From DATHTC01 sp963746805 (GTDB lineage Bacteria > Actinomycetota > Thermoleophilia > Gaiellales > Gaiellaceae), in assembly GCA_963746805.1 (NCBI GenBank), contig CAVVCQ010000001.1, positions 992,001 through 1,056,000 on the forward strand: DNA of 64,000 nt, read 5' to 3'. Positions 34,262 to 44,574 of the stretch are shown here, one piece after another; within the stretch, counting starts at the first letter, position 1; each line of letters starts with the position of its first letter. The position numbers were made by a program, and so were the translations under genes. The notes beneath the pieces were generated by a model. That model worked only from the letters and a program-made list of their open reading frames with translations, was not told the DNA's origin and did not search any database.

Positions 34262-35127
34262 CCGAACGCGAGGATCTCGTCCGCGACCGCGCCGGGCGGC
34301 CGCGTCGCGTCGACCAGGCGGATCCCCGGGATGCGTCGCATCCACTTCCGCTGGTAGGCGGCGTAGCGGCGCACACGCGCGTCGTAGGCAGCGGCTGCCT
34401 CGAGCGGCGGCAGCTCGGAGAACTCGCGCAGCCCGTGGATCGTCCGGGCCGTGGCCGAGACCTCCCCCGCGAGCGCCTCGCGCACCTCGTCGACCACGCC
34501 GCGCTCGAGCATCCACTGCGTCCGTGCGGCAATGCGGCGATCCAGCTCCTCCCGCGGCAGGTCGAGGCCGACGAGCAGCGTCGGGTGGCGCGTGTCCTCG
34601 CTCCAGAGGCCGTCGCGCTCGGGGCTCAGCGACGCTCCGGCCTCGGCGAGCTCGAGCGCGCGGACGACGCGGCGGCGGTCGTTCGGATGGACGTTGGCGG
34701 CCGCCGCGGCGTCGACGGCCGCGAGCTCCGCGTGCGCGCCCTCGGGGCCGAGCTCCTCGTAGCGGGCGTCCCACCGCTCGCGCGCTCCCGGCGCCGGCGG
34801 CGGCGGGAGCTCGAGGTCGGAGACCGCGGCGCGAAGGTAGAGGCCGGTCCCGCCGACGACGACGGGCGTCCTCCCCGCTGCCAGCGCGGCGTCGACGGCC
34901 CGGTGCGCGAGCTCCTGGTACTCCGCGAGCGAGCCGTCGTGCGAGAGCGGCCAGACGCCGACGAGCGCCGTCGGGCGCTCCGACTGGTTCGTGAGGATCG
35001 GCAGCCCGCGGTAGGCCTGCATCGCGTCGGCGGAGACGAGCTCGGCGGGGACGCGGTCGGCGATCGCCTCGGCGACGTCCGTCTTGCCGGACGCCGTGGG
35101 GCCGAAGATCGCGAGCACCCGGCTCAT
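34258..35127 (-). CDS. miaA: tRNA dimethylallyltransferase
   Basis: 289 residues. Adds the dimethylallyl group to A37 of tRNAs reading UNN codons. It has the P-loop GPTASGKTDVA, DAMQAYRGLPILTNQ and VVVGGTGLYLRA. Overlaps the upstream phosphatase stop (ATGA). In operon order miaB, phosphatase, miaA. Confidence 0.94.
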   Translation of the reverse strand: MSRVLAIFGPTASGKTDVAEAIADRVPAELVSADAMQAYRGLPILTNQSERPTALVGVWPLSHDGSLAEYQELAHRAVDAALAAGRTPVVVGGTGLYLRAAVSDLELPPPPAPGARERWDARYEELGPEGAHAELAAVDAAAAANVHPNDRRRVVRALELAEAGASLSPERDGLWSEDTRHPTLLVGLDLPREELDRRIAARTQWMLERGVVDEVREALAGEVSATARTIHGLREFSELPPLEAAAAYDARVRRYAAYQRKWMRRIPGIRLVDATRPPGAVADEILAFG

Positions 35128-35831
35128 CCGCAGAGGCGGGTGCGGAGCGACTCGACCGCCTCGGGCGCGAGACCGGAAGCGACGACGTACGCCTCGACCG
35201 AGCCGTGCCGGTGCTCGAGCCGGTCGAGCACCGTCGCCATCGCCCCGGCGGGCGCGGTCGCGACCTCGCCCAGCGTCGGCCGGAGCCGTGCCTCCGTCAG
35301 GGTGTAGTCGGCGTCGACGTCCGCGAGCGAGACGCCGCAGAGCCGGAGCAGCAGGGCGGCGACGAGGCCGGTGCGGTCCTTGCCGCCGACGCAGTGGACG
35401 ACCACGGCGCCGGGGGGCGCCGACGCGACGGCCGCGAGCGCGCGCACGATCGCCGGGGCGCGGCACTCGAGCGCCCAGTCGTAGAAGGCGACGTACTGGC
35501 CGAGCGCGTCCGGCGCGGCCTCGGCTTTGGCGACCATGGCGGTCCAGCCGGAGTCGCCGGGCCCGATCCCGGCCATGAGGGACACGTGCACGACCTCGAC
35601 GTCGGTGGCGCGGGGCGGGTCGTCGGCGAGCTCCTCGTCACGGCGCAGGTCGACGATCCGGCTCACGCCGTATGCCAGCAGCGCGTCCCAGCCGGCGTCG
35701 GTGAGGTGCGCGCGGCTGTCGCTGCGGACGACGGCGCCGAAGCGCGTCGTGCCGCCGTCCCCGGTGGCGTGACCGCCGAGGTCGCGGACGTTCGAGCAGC
35801 CGTCCCAGACGAGGTCGCGTGCGACGCTCAC
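35124..35831 (-). CDS. Tyrosine-protein phosphatase (DSP/PTP-like)
   Basis: 235 residues. The CX5R loop is intact in VVHCVGGKDRTGLVAALLL (about 145-163), and the N-terminus has WDGCSNVRDLGGHAT, matching PF13350-type phosphatases. It sits between miaB and miaA with four-base overlaps on both sides, so it is co-expressed with tRNA modification genes though no functional link is known. GTG start. Confidence 0.88.
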   Translation of the reverse strand: MSVARDLVWDGCSNVRDLGGHATGDGGTTRFGAVVRSDSRAHLTDAGWDALLAYGVSRIVDLRRDEELADDPPRATDVEVVHVSLMAGIGPGDSGWTAMVAKAEAAPDALGQYVAFYDWALECRAPAIVRALAAVASAPPGAVVVHCVGGKDRTGLVAALLLRLCGVSLADVDADYTLTEARLRPTLGEVATAPAGAMATVLDRLEHRHGSVEAYVVASGLAPEAVESLRTRLCG

Positions 35832-37161
35832 GCAGCGACGAGCGCCGCCTGGCGGCCGCGCAGCGTCGTCGAGGTCGAGCCCTCGACGACGACGTCGACG
35901 AGCTCGCCGGGCCGGGCGTCGCCGGCGAAGTTCACCGTCGTGTTCCGCCGCGTCCGGCCGCGCAGGAGCGACGCGTCGGTGCGGCTCGGCCCCTCGACGA
36001 GCACCTCCTCGACGCGGCCCGACGCGCTCGGCGTTCCGCTCGGCGGCGATCCGCTGCACGACCTCGACGAGCCGCTCGAGCCGCTCGTGCTTCAGCTCGT
36101 CGGGCACCTGGTCGGGCAGGTCGGCCGCCTCGGTACCCGCGGCGCGGCGAGTAGATGAACGTGAACGCGCTGTCGTAGCGCACCGGCCTCGACCACCGCG
36201 CAGCGTCTCGTCGAAGTCGGCCTCGGTCTCGCCCGGGAAGCCGACGATGACGTCGGTGCCGAGCGCGAGGTCCGGGATCGCGGCGCGCAGCCGGTCGACG
36301 AGTCGGAGGTAGCGCTCCGCGTCGTACGTGCGCCGCATCGCCTTGAGCAGCCGCGACGAGCCCGACTGGAGCGGCAGGTGCACGTGCTCGCAGACGGCGG
36401 CGCACTCGGCCATCGCGGCGATCACCGGCTCGCGGAAGTCCTTCGGGTGCGGGCTCGTGAAGCGGATGCGCTCGATCCCGTCGACGGCGTCGCAGGCACG
36501 CAGCAGCTCGCCGAACTCCGTGCGCAGGTCGGGGAGCAGGTCGCGCCCCCACGAGTTCACGTTCTGGCCGAGCAGCGTGACCTCGCGCACGCCCTCGCCG
36601 GCGAGCCGCGTGACCTCGGCGACGATCTCGCCCGGCCGCCGGCTCACCTCGCGGCCGCGCACCGACGGGACGATGCAGTAGGCGCACTTCGAGTTGCAGC
36701 CCATCGACACCTGCACCCACGCCTGGAAGCGGCGCTCGCGCTGGAGCGGCAGCGCAGCCGGAGAACGAGCGCTCCTCGGCGATCCCGAACGCGCCGCGCG
36801 CGACGCCCTCGCCGTTCGCGCCGATCCAGTCGGCGAGGTGCGGGATCGTGCCGGGGCCGAAGGCGACGTCGACGAACGGGTAGAGCTCGAACAGGCGCTC
36901 GCGCTGGGCCTCGGCGTAGCAGCCGCCGACGGCGACGATCGCGTCCGGGTTCCGCTGCTTCAGCACCTTCGCGTCGCCCATGTGCGCGGCGAAGCGCTGG
37001 TCGGGCTTCTCGCGGATCGTGCACGTGTTGAAGACGAGCACGTCGGCCTCGCTCGCGCGAGGCGCCTCGCCGAGGCCGAGCGACTCGAGCGTGCCCTTGA
37101 TGCGCTCCGAGTCGTGCGCGTTCATCTGGCAGCCGAACGTCGTGACGAAGTACCGGCGCAT
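35828..37161 (-). CDS. miaB: tRNA-2-methylthio-N6-dimethylallyladenosine synthase (multiply frameshifted)
   Basis: MiaB adds the 2-methylthio group to i6A37 made by MiaA. Cluster ligands are present: FGCQMNAHDSE, NTCTIREKPDQR and GGCYAE in the N-terminal domain, and the radical-SAM MGCNSKCAYCIVP. A TRAM-like end (LLRGRTRRNTTV...LRGRQAALVAA) follows. The protein is spread over three frames with breaks near 36757, 36190-36170 and 36040. Each fits a single inserted base, about five in all, which also accounts for the length not being a multiple of three. Confidence 0.88.
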
Positions 37162-37265
37162 CGCGCGGCCATCGTAGCCGCCGCACCCGCGAGGTTCGGT
37201 TCACCGCCTTGTCCTCGCTGGAGCCAGGCCGCGACCATGGGCGGCGCCGTGCGAAGGAGGCCGCA

Positions 37266-38717
37266 GTGACGCAGACGATCGCAGACCCTCGACGGGCGCG
37301 AGATCGCGCTCGCCGCCGACGACATCGCCGCGCTGGAGGCGCGGCTCGACGGGCTCGTGATCCGACCGGGCGACCGCGGCTACGACGAGGCGCGCCGCGT
37401 CTGGAACGGCATGATCGACCGCCGGCCCGGCGCTCATCGTCCGCTGCGCCGGGACGCCGACGACGTCGTCGAGGCCGTCCGCTTCGCGCGCGAGCACGAT
37501 GCTTCCCGTCGCCGTCCGCGGCGGCGGCCACGGCGTCGCCGGATTGCGCCGTCTGCGACGGCGCGATCGTCGTCGACCTGTCGCGGATGCGCGGCGTCGA
37601 GGTCGATCCCGAGCGCGCGGCTCGTGCGCGCCGGCGGCGGCAGCCGGCTCGGCGACGTCGACGCCGCGACGCAGGAGCACGGCCTCGCCGTGCCGTTCGG
37701 CGTCGTCTCGCAGACCGGGATCGCGGGCCTGACGCTCTCGGGCGGGATGGGCTGGCTGCGCCGCAGCCCACGGGCTCACCGCCGACAACCTCGTCTCGGC
37801 CGAGGTCGTCACGGCCGACGGCAGCGTCGTGCGCACCGCGCGAGGACGAGCACCCCGAGCTCTTCTGGGCGCTCCGCGGCGGCGGCGGCAACTTCGGCGT
37901 CGTCACCTCGTTCGAGTACCGCCTGCACCCGGTCGGGCCCGAGGTGGCCGTCGCGTTCGTGCTCTACCCCGGCGAGCGCGCGGTCGAGGTGATGCGACGC
38001 GTTCGCCGCGTACATGGCCGAGGCGCCGGAGGAGGTCGAGCCCGCTGCTGCTTCCTCGGGCGCGTCCCGCACGCCGACATGTTCCCGGCGGAGGCGCACG
38101 GGCAGCCGTACGTCGCGATCGCGGGCGTGCATCCCGGCGCCGGTCGCGGAGGGCGAGCAGGTGCTGCGGCCGCTGCGCGAGCTCGGCGACCCGATCGTCG
38201 ACCTCAGCGACGCGATGCCGTACGTCGAGGCCCAGAGGCTCCTCGACGAGGACTACCCCGACGGCTGGCACTACTACTGGAAGTCGCTCGAGCTCGACGA
38301 GCTCTCGCCGACGAGGTCGTGCGACCGGCTCATCGAGCACGCGGCCGCCGCCCCGTCCGACCACTCGACGATCGACGTCTGGTGGCACGGCGGCGCGATG
38401 GGCCGCGTCCCGGCGGAGGCGACTGCGTTCGGCGCGCCGGCCGCACGATCCTGCTCGGCTACGAGGCGAACTTCGAGGACGCCGGCCGAGGCGGCCGACG
38501 AACATCGCCTGGGTGCGCGACTCGCTCGCGGAGCTGCGGCCGTTCTCGACCGGCGGCGCCTACCTCAACTTCCCCGGCTTCTTCGAGGAGGGCGACGAGC
38601 TGCTGCGCGCGTCGTTCGGCGAGGCGAACTACGAGCGGCTGGTCGCGCTGAAGACGCAGTACGACCCGGCCAACGTCTTCCGCTTCAACGGGAACATTCC
38701 GCCGAGCCGCCTCCTGA
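37266..38717 (+). CDS. FAD-linked oxidase, BBE family (heavily frameshifted)
   Basis: Peptides scattered over all three frames assemble into one flavoprotein: VIRPGDRGYDEARRVWNGMIDRRP, VAVRGGGHGVAG (FAD-binding), LVRAGGGSRLGDVDAATQEHGLAVPFG, GIAGLTLSGGMGWL, LFWALRGGGGNFGVVTSFEYRLHPVG and the BBE end YDPANVFRFNGNIPP. At least ten frame changes occur in 1.4 kb, mostly extra bases. The sequence between them is well conserved, which favours sequence error over long decay. Substrate unknown. Confidence 0.75.
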
Positions 38718-38721
38718 CGCG

Positions 38722-39275
38722 TCACGGCTGGTACTGCTGGTCGATCGAGCGCACGGTGTCGCCGTGCACCGCGATCGCAGACTCGGTGTCGAGCGGCTCG
38801 AAGAGGCGGACGTCGCTCGTTCCCCGCAGCACGCGGTCGACTCCGCACGCGAGATCGGCGTCGCGCGCGAACTGCGCCGCATCGCCCTCGCCGGGTCAGG
38901 ACGCGCACGCGCGCGATCGTCGGCGACGCGGTAGGTCAGCGGCAGGTGCGCCACTCGCCGAGACGGTCAAGTGTCGTTCGAGGACCGGCTGCGCCGGAGC
39001 TCGACCGCGCCAGTCCTCGAGCCGCTGCTCGTCGCCGTCTCGCCGGAGAGGAACCAGGCGGCCGGTCGAAGCGCGATCGTCTCAGCCGCGGTCACCGCGG
39101 GTGAGCCCGGTGATGGTGGCCCGAACTCCACGATCTCGCGCCGGCGGGAGCGGCGTCGCGCGCGGCCGTGGGCGTCGGCGCGGTCACGGTCGACGGTCTC
39201 GGCGGCCTCGTCGCCGCCCGCGCAGCCCGCGGCCGCAATGGCGAGGACGAGCGCGAGTGCAGCGACCGACCGCAC
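38722..39275 (-). CDS. Lipoprotein of unknown function (frameshifted)
   Basis: GTG start three bases after the rny stop. Lipoprotein signal VRSVAALALVLAIAAAGC (lipobox AAGC). The frame is then lost at least twice. Readable later parts are REIVEFGPPSPGSPAV, TIALRPAAWFLSG and a C-terminal stretch from EGDAAQFARDADLACGVDRVL to SIDQQYQP before the stop. Net length implies about two extra bases. The family is not recognised. Confidence 0.55.
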
Positions 39276-39277
39276 GC

Positions 39278-40813
39278 CTACTTCGCGAACTCGACGGCCC
39301 GGCTCTCGCGGATGACCGTCACCTTGACCTGGCCCGGGTACTCGAGCTGGTCCTCGATCTCGCGCGCGATCTCGTGGCGAGAGCAGGACGGCGGCGTCGT
39401 CGTCGACCTCCGTCGGCTTCACGATGACGCGGATCTCGCGGCCGGCCTGAAGCGCGTAGACCTTCTCGACGCCCTTCTTCGCGCGGCGATCTCCTCGAGC
39501 GCCTCGAGGCGCTTGACGTAGTTCTCGAGCGCTCTCGCCGCGGGCGCCCGGACGCGAGGCCGAGATCGCGTCGGCGGCGATCAGCAGCACGGCCTCGACG
39601 GTCTGCGGCTGCACCTCGTAGTGGTGCGCCTCGATCGCGTGCACGACCGCCTGCGACTCGCCGTACCGCTTCGCGAGCTGCGCCGAGATGATCGCGTGCG
39701 AGCCCTCGACCTCGTGCGTCATCGCCTTGCCGAGGTCGTGCAGGAGCGCGGCCCGCTTCGCCGTCTTCACGCCGGCCTCGAGCTCCGTGGCCATGATCCC
39801 GGCGAGGTGGACGACCTCGAGCGAGTGCTTGAGCACGTTCTGCCCGTAGCTCGTGCGGAAGCGGAGGCGGCCGAGGATCTTCACGAGCTCCTCGTGGAAC
39901 TCGCCGCAGTTGGCCTCGAAGACCGCCTGCTCGCCGGCCTGCCGGATCGAGTCGTCGAGCTCGGCCTTCGAGTCGTAGTAGATCTCCTCGATCCGCGCCG
40001 GGTGGATGCGGCCGTCCTCGATCAGCTTCGCCAGCGTGAGGCTGCGCGACCTCGCGGCGGATCGGGTCGAACGACGAGAGCACGACGGCCTGCGGCGTGT
40101 CGTCGATGATGAAGTCGACGCCGGTCAGGTGCTCGAGCGAGCGGATGTTGCGGCCCTCGCGGCCGATGATCCGGCCCTTCATGTCGTCGGACGGGAGCTC
40201 GACGAGCGAGACGGTGGTCTCGGCCGCGTGGCTCGCCGCGACCCGCTGCAGCGCGTCGGCGACGAGGTTGCGGGCGCGGCGCTTCGACTCGGCGCGGGCC
40301 TCCTCCTCGAGCTGGCGGACGCGCCGCGCGAGCTCGTGGCGGACGAGGTCCTCCGACCGCTCGAGGAGGTGCTGCTTCGCCTCGCCGACGGTCATGCCGG
40401 AGATCCGCTGGAGCTCGGCGAGCTCGTGCGACCGCGTCTCCTTCAGCTCCTCCTGCAGCTGCCGGGTATGCGTCTCGCGGTCGGCCACCCCCTGCTCGCG
40501 CCGCGCGAGCTCGTCGAGCTTCGTGTCGACCTCGGTCTCGCGCGCGAGCACCCGCTCCTCGAGCTGGACGATCTGGCGCCGTCGCTCGCCGAGCTCCTGC
40601 TCGAGCTCCTCGCGCAGCCGGAGCTCGCTGCTCGCGAGCCTCGATCTGCGCCTCGCGCTCCCGCGCCTCGACCTGACGGTCGGTCTCGGCCAGCAGCGCC
40701 TCGCGGCGGCGGGCGGCGGAGGCGACGGCGGACCCGCTCCACCTGCGGAGGACGAGGACGGCGGCGATCGCTCCGACGACGAGACCCACGACCAGCGATG
40801 CCGTGACGAGCAT
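39278..40813 (-). CDS. rny: Ribonuclease Y (multiply frameshifted)
   Basis: Membrane-anchored endoribonuclease that starts mRNA decay. An N-terminal helix (LVTASLVVGLVVGAIAAVLVL) is followed by a long coiled coil, a KH domain (VELPSDDMKGRIIGREGRNIRSLEHLTGVDFIIDD), an HD domain (AALLHDLGKAMTHEVEGSHA) and the canonical end VTVIRESRAVEFAK. These parts lie in different frames, with breaks near 40635, 40050, 39540, 39485 and 39380, each explained by a one-base insertion. The full domain set argues for a functional gene behind sequence errors. Confidence 0.9.
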
Positions 40814-41043
40814 GGTTGCTCCTGCCTCTCATCCGGCGCAGGAGGCGTCCCGAACATCGGTCGAAGGCCGCGCGGCCGGCGGCTCGCGCGACGGCCCGGC
40901 GTCACACCCTCAGCGCTGCCTGGTACTCGTCCTTGAGGTCGCGATCGTCGTGGTCATGCGGTTCATCGTTCGTCCGGGTGTCGGGAAAAGCCTTCTGTGC
41001 AGGAAAAATGTCAATGTGGAAAGGACCGTCATCCTAACGCCGC
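40814..41043. other. Intergenic between recX and rny
   Basis: 230 bases without an ORF. The part near recX (40980-41030) is relatively AT-rich and could hold the rny promoter on the minus strand, but no clear consensus is seen. Confidence 0.4.
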
Positions 41044-41617
41044 TCAGCCGTCCGTGCCAACCGCTTTGTCGAAGGCATCCTCGTCGAAGCCGCGACGGGC
41101 GAGGAATCGCGCCGTGGCAGGCCCAGGGCCGCGCTCCGCGACGATTCGGCGGGCGCGCTCGCGCTCCGGCTCGAGCCGCGCCAGGGCCGTCTCGACCTCG
41201 TCGGGACCGACGCCGCGCCGCTCGAGGTCCCAGCGGATCGCCGCGTCGCCGTGACCACGAGCGGCGAGCGCCTCCGCGCGGGCGGCCGCGAGGCGGGCGT
41301 CGTCGACGAGGCCGGCGTCCGCAAGGCGCTCGACGGTCGTCTCGCGCTCCGCCTCGGAGAAGCCGGCACGCTCGAAGGCGGGCGTCGAGCTCCGCCGTTG
41401 CGAGGTCACGATGACGCAGCGCCCGAAGCGCCCGCGCGCGGGCGTCGGCACGCCGCAGCTCGTGCCGCAGCTCGCGCAGTCGCGGCCGATCGAGCTCGAG
41501 ACCGACCCGCAGCCCGACGCGCGCGGCCGCATCCAGCGGGACGGAGCGCCAGCGCGCCCCGTCCAGCTCGACCTCGACCGTTCCTCCCCGCTCGCGGAGC
41601 GCGGTCACGCACGCCAC
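41044..41617 (-). CDS. recX: Regulatory protein RecX (one frameshift)
   Basis: RecX binds RecA filaments and limits their activity. The N-terminal part (VACVTALRERGGTVEVELDG through ALRALRHRDLATAELDARL) is in one frame and the C-terminal part (ERAGFSEAERETTVERLADAGLVDDARLA through GFDEDAFDKAV) in the next. The break near 41385 fits one extra base, as does the length (574, not divisible by three). GTG start seven bases after recA. Confidence 0.85.
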
Positions 41618-41624
41618 GGCGGGG

Positions 41625-42749
41625 CTATGCCTTCGCTCCGGCCTCCGCCGTCGCCTCGACCTGCTCGGCGTCCTCGTCCTCCACGGCGTCGGCCACAGCC
41701 GGTGCGGTGCCGTTCGTGGCCGGGGCTGCACCGTTGGCGGAGGGCAGGAGCCGCGCCGAGGCGACCTGGTCGTCGCCGAGCTCGCGCTGGATCCCGGCGA
41801 GGATCTGCTGTGTCACGTCGGGGTGCTCGCGGAGGAACGCCGTCGCGTTCTGGCGCCCCTGGCCGAGCCGCTCGTCGGCGACGCTGAAGTACGAGCCCGA
41901 CTTCGTGACGATCTTCCGGTCGAGGCCCGCGTCGAGGACGGTGCCCTCCCAGGAGATCCCGGAGCCGTAGATGATGTCGAACTCGGCCTGCTTGAAGGGC
42001 GGTGCGACCTTGTTCTTCACCACCTTCACGCGGACGCGGTTGCCGATCGCCTCCACGCCCTCCTTCAGCGTCTCGATCCGGCGGATGTCGAGGCGGACCG
42101 AGGCGTAGAACTTCAGCGCGCGGCCGCCGGGCGTCGTCTCCGGGTTGCCGAACATGACGCCGATCTTCTCGCGGAGCTGGTTCGTGAAGATGCAGATCGT
42201 CTCGGTACGGTTGAGCGTGCCGGCGAGCTTCCGCAGCGCCTGGCTCATGAGCCGTGCCTGCAGGCCGACGTGGCTGTCGCCCATCTCGCCCTCGATCTCC
42301 GCCTTCGGCACGAGCGCCGCGACCGAGTCGACCGCGACGATGTCGAGCGCGCCGGAGCGGATGAGCAGCTCGGCGATCTCGAGCGCCTGCTCGCCAGTGT
42401 CGGGCTGCGAGACGAGCAGCTCGTCGATGTCGACGCCGATCCGCTTCGCGTAGGCCGGGTCGATCGCGTGCTCGGCGTCGATGAAGGCGCAGATCCCGCC
42501 GCGCCGCTGCGCCTCCGCGACCGCGTGGTAGACGAGCGTCGTCTTCCCCGACGACTCCGGGCCGAAGATCTCGACGATGCGGCCGCGCGGCAGCCCGCCG
42601 ATCCCGAGCGCCAGATCGAGCGAGAGCGAGCCCGTCGACACCGCGCCGATCGAGACCGCGGCGCGGTCGCTCATCTTCATCACGGCGCCCTTGCCGAAGT
42701 TGCGCTCCACCTGACTGAGCGCGGCCTCGAGTGCTTGCTCGCGATCCAA
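41625..42749 (-). CDS. recA: Recombinase RecA
   Basis: 374 residues. Forms filaments on single-stranded DNA, drives strand exchange and triggers LexA cleavage. Walker A is GPESSGKTTLV (about residues 57-67). Also seen are FIDAEHAIDP, the L2 region FTNQLREKIGVMFGNPETTPGG and KNKVAPPFKQAEFDI. The TTG at 42749 is chosen: AGGAGG lies nine bases upstream, whereas the alternative TTG at 42758 abuts it. It follows thpR without a gap, so there is no separate SOS box in between. Confidence 0.96.
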   Translation of the reverse strand: MDREQALEAALSQVERNFGKGAVMKMSDRAAVSIGAVSTGSLSLDLALGIGGLPRGRIVEIFGPESSGKTTLVYHAVAEAQRRGGICAFIDAEHAIDPAYAKRIGVDIDELLVSQPDTGEQALEIAELLIRSGALDIVAVDSVAALVPKAEIEGEMGDSHVGLQARLMSQALRKLAGTLNRTETICIFTNQLREKIGVMFGNPETTPGGRALKFYASVRLDIRRIETLKEGVEAIGNRVRVKVVKNKVAPPFKQAEFDIIYGSGISWEGTVLDAGLDRKIVTKSGSYFSVADERLGQGRQNATAFLREHPDVTQQILAGIQRELGDDQVASARLLPSANGAAPATNGTAPAVADAVEDEDAEQVEATAEAGAKA

Positions 42750-42754
42750 CCTGA

Positions 42755-43306
42755 TCAACCTCCTAACGGGACGGAATCGAGGACCTCGTAGCGTGCCCCC
42801 GACGGGTGCAGCCGGGATAGGTAAGCAGCCGCCTCGGACGGAGCGAAGGGCTCGAGCGGCGGCAGCGCCGGCTGCAGCCGCGGGCGCTCGCGGAAGCGGA
42901 GGACGGTGACGTGCGCGAGCCACGGACGCTGCTCGCGCCGGTACAGCCCGAGCTCCTCGAGGCGGCGGCCGAGCGCGTCGGCGATCGCGGCGCCGCGCCC
43001 GTCCTCGTCGTCGAGCACGAGCATCCCGACGCTCCGGGTCTCGCGGTAGCGGACGAGCGCGAGCAGGGGCCGCGGAGCCGGAGCGGCGACGTCCCGGAGC
43101 ACGTCGAGCACCCGGGGCAGGTCGTCGGCCGGACGCTGACCGAGGAAAGCGAGCGTGACGTGCAGGTGCTCGGGCGGGACAAGCCGTCCGCGAGGGAGCT
43201 CGGCAGCCTGCCACGCGGCGAGGCGCTCGACCACGTCGGCGGGGAGCTGCAGGGCGAGGAAGAGGCGCAGGCGGTCACCGCGAACGACGGTACCGCCGGC
43301 GCTCAC
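42755..43306 (-). CDS. thpR: RNA 2',3'-cyclic phosphodiesterase (ThpR/LigT)
   Basis: 183 residues of the 2H superfamily, with the two HxT motifs: HVTLAFLGQ (about residue 48) and HVTVLRF (about 135). It hydrolyses 2',3'-cyclic phosphates in RNA. GTG start overlapping the cinA stop; recA follows directly. A cinA-thpR-recA order is common in actinobacteria. Confidence 0.9.
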   Translation of the reverse strand: MSAGGTVVRGDRLRLFLALQLPADVVERLAAWQAAELPRGRLVPPEHLHVTLAFLGQRPADDLPRVLDVLRDVAAPAPRPLLALVRYRETRSVGMLVLDDEDGRGAAIADALGRRLEELGLYRREQRPWLAHVTVLRFRERPRLQPALPPLEPFAPSEAAAYLSRLHPSGARYEVLDSVPLGG

Positions 43307-44574
43307 GCGCGTGTGTGCCGACTCTGTGTCAACTGCCGCCGCACCAGGTGGAGCGCCGTCACGGCGGCGCGACGGCGGATCCCGTCCCGGTCGCCCGGGA
43401 AGTTCGTCACGACCGCGTCCTCCCCGTCCGGCCCGGCCACGGCCAGATGGACGAGGCCGACCGGCTTCTCCGGCGTGCCGCCGTCCGGGCCTGCGATCCC
43501 GGTGACGCTGACCGCGACGTCGGCGCCGAGCTGCGCGCGGGCGCCGCGGGCCATCGCGCGCGCGACCTCCTCCGAGACGGCGCCGTGCGCGGCGAGCACG
43601 TCCGCCGGCACGCCCAGCTCGTCCTCCTTCACCGCGTTCGCGTAGGCGACCACCGCACCGACGAATGCGTCGCTCGCGCCGGGAACGGCGGTGAGCCGCT
43701 CGGCCACCATCCCGCCGGTGCAGGACTCGGCCGTGGCGAGCGTCAGCCCGCGCGCGCGGCACAGGTCGAGCACGATCTCCTCGACGCTGCTGCCGTCGCG
43801 GGAGAACAATTGCCGCTCAAGCGGCTCGACGAGGGCGGCCTCGAGCGCCTCCGCCCGCTCCTCGGCCCCGGGCTCGACCACGAGGTCGACGTGGATCTCG
43901 AAGTCGCGGGCGCAGATCGTCGCCTCGACGCCGTCGCCGTCGCCGCCCGCCTCCGCGAGGGCGCGTGCGACCGCGGACTCGCTCGCGCCGAAGAACTTCA
44001 GCACGCGCCGGCCGGGCGGCGCGGCGCGCGCGAGCAGGCGCCGCATCGGCTCCGCGTCGAGCGCCCTCGGCCAGAGCCGCTGCAGCTCCGCGGGCGGCCC
44101 CGGGAGGACGACGACGACCGTGCCTTCGTGCTCGAGGATCAGGCCCGGCGCCGTGCCCGCAAGACCGAGCGAGACCGCACCCTCCGGCACGGTCGCCTGC
44201 TTGCGGACGCCCTCTTGGAAGTCCGCGTACGGGCGGCGCAGACGCTCCGCGATCGCGCGCGAGATGCCGTCGATCTCCGCCATCAGCACCTCGTCGACGC
44301 GGAGCTGCCGCCCCGTCGCCGCCGCGACGAGCTCGACCGTGCGATCGTCGTGCGTCGGCCCGAGCCCGCCGGAGGTGACGAGCAGGTCGGCGTCGAGCCC
44401 GGCCAGGAGCGTCGTCCGCAGCTCGTCCGGATCGTCCCCGACGATCGCGATCCGCACGGGCTCGAGGCCGAGCGAGAGCGCCTGCCCGGCGAGCCACGGT
44501 CCATTGCGGTCGGTGCGCTCGCCACGGACGAGCTCGCTGCCGGTGACGGCGAGGTAGGCCCGCGGGCGCGTCAA
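43303..44574 (-). CDS. cinA: CinA family nicotinamide-nucleotide amidase
   Basis: 423 residues. The N-terminal MoaB-like (COG1058) domain has AYLAVTGSELVRGERTDRNG and VTSGGLGPTHDDRT. The C-terminal amidase domain has TLATAESCTGGMVAERLTAVPGAS and VSVTGIAGPDGGTPEKPVGLV. It deamidates NMN in pyridine nucleotide recycling. TTG start overlapping the upstream stop (TTGA). Confidence 0.93.
   Translation of the reverse strand: MTRPRAYLAVTGSELVRGERTDRNGPWLAGQALSLGLEPVRIAIVGDDPDELRTTLLAGLDADLLVTSGGLGPTHDDRTVELVAAATGRQLRVDEVLMAEIDGISRAIAERLRRPYADFQEGVRKQATVPEGAVSLGLAGTAPGLILEHEGTVVVVLPGPPAELQRLWPRALDAEPMRRLLARAAPPGRRVLKFFGASESAVARALAEAGGDGDGVEATICARDFEIHVDLVVEPGAEERAEALEAALVEPLERQLFSRDGSSVEEIVLDLCRARGLTLATAESCTGGMVAERLTAVPGASDAFVGAVVAYANAVKEDELGVPADVLAAHGAVSEEVARAMARGARAQLGADVAVSVTGIAGPDGGTPEKPVGLVHLAVAGPDGEDAVVTNFPGDRDGIRRRAAVTALHLVRRQLTQSRHTRA

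Noticed and set aside
41625..42760. Separate SOS promoter directly before recA
   Set aside because: thpR ends at the recA start, no LexA-type palindrome was seen in the junction, and the genes overlap as an operon.
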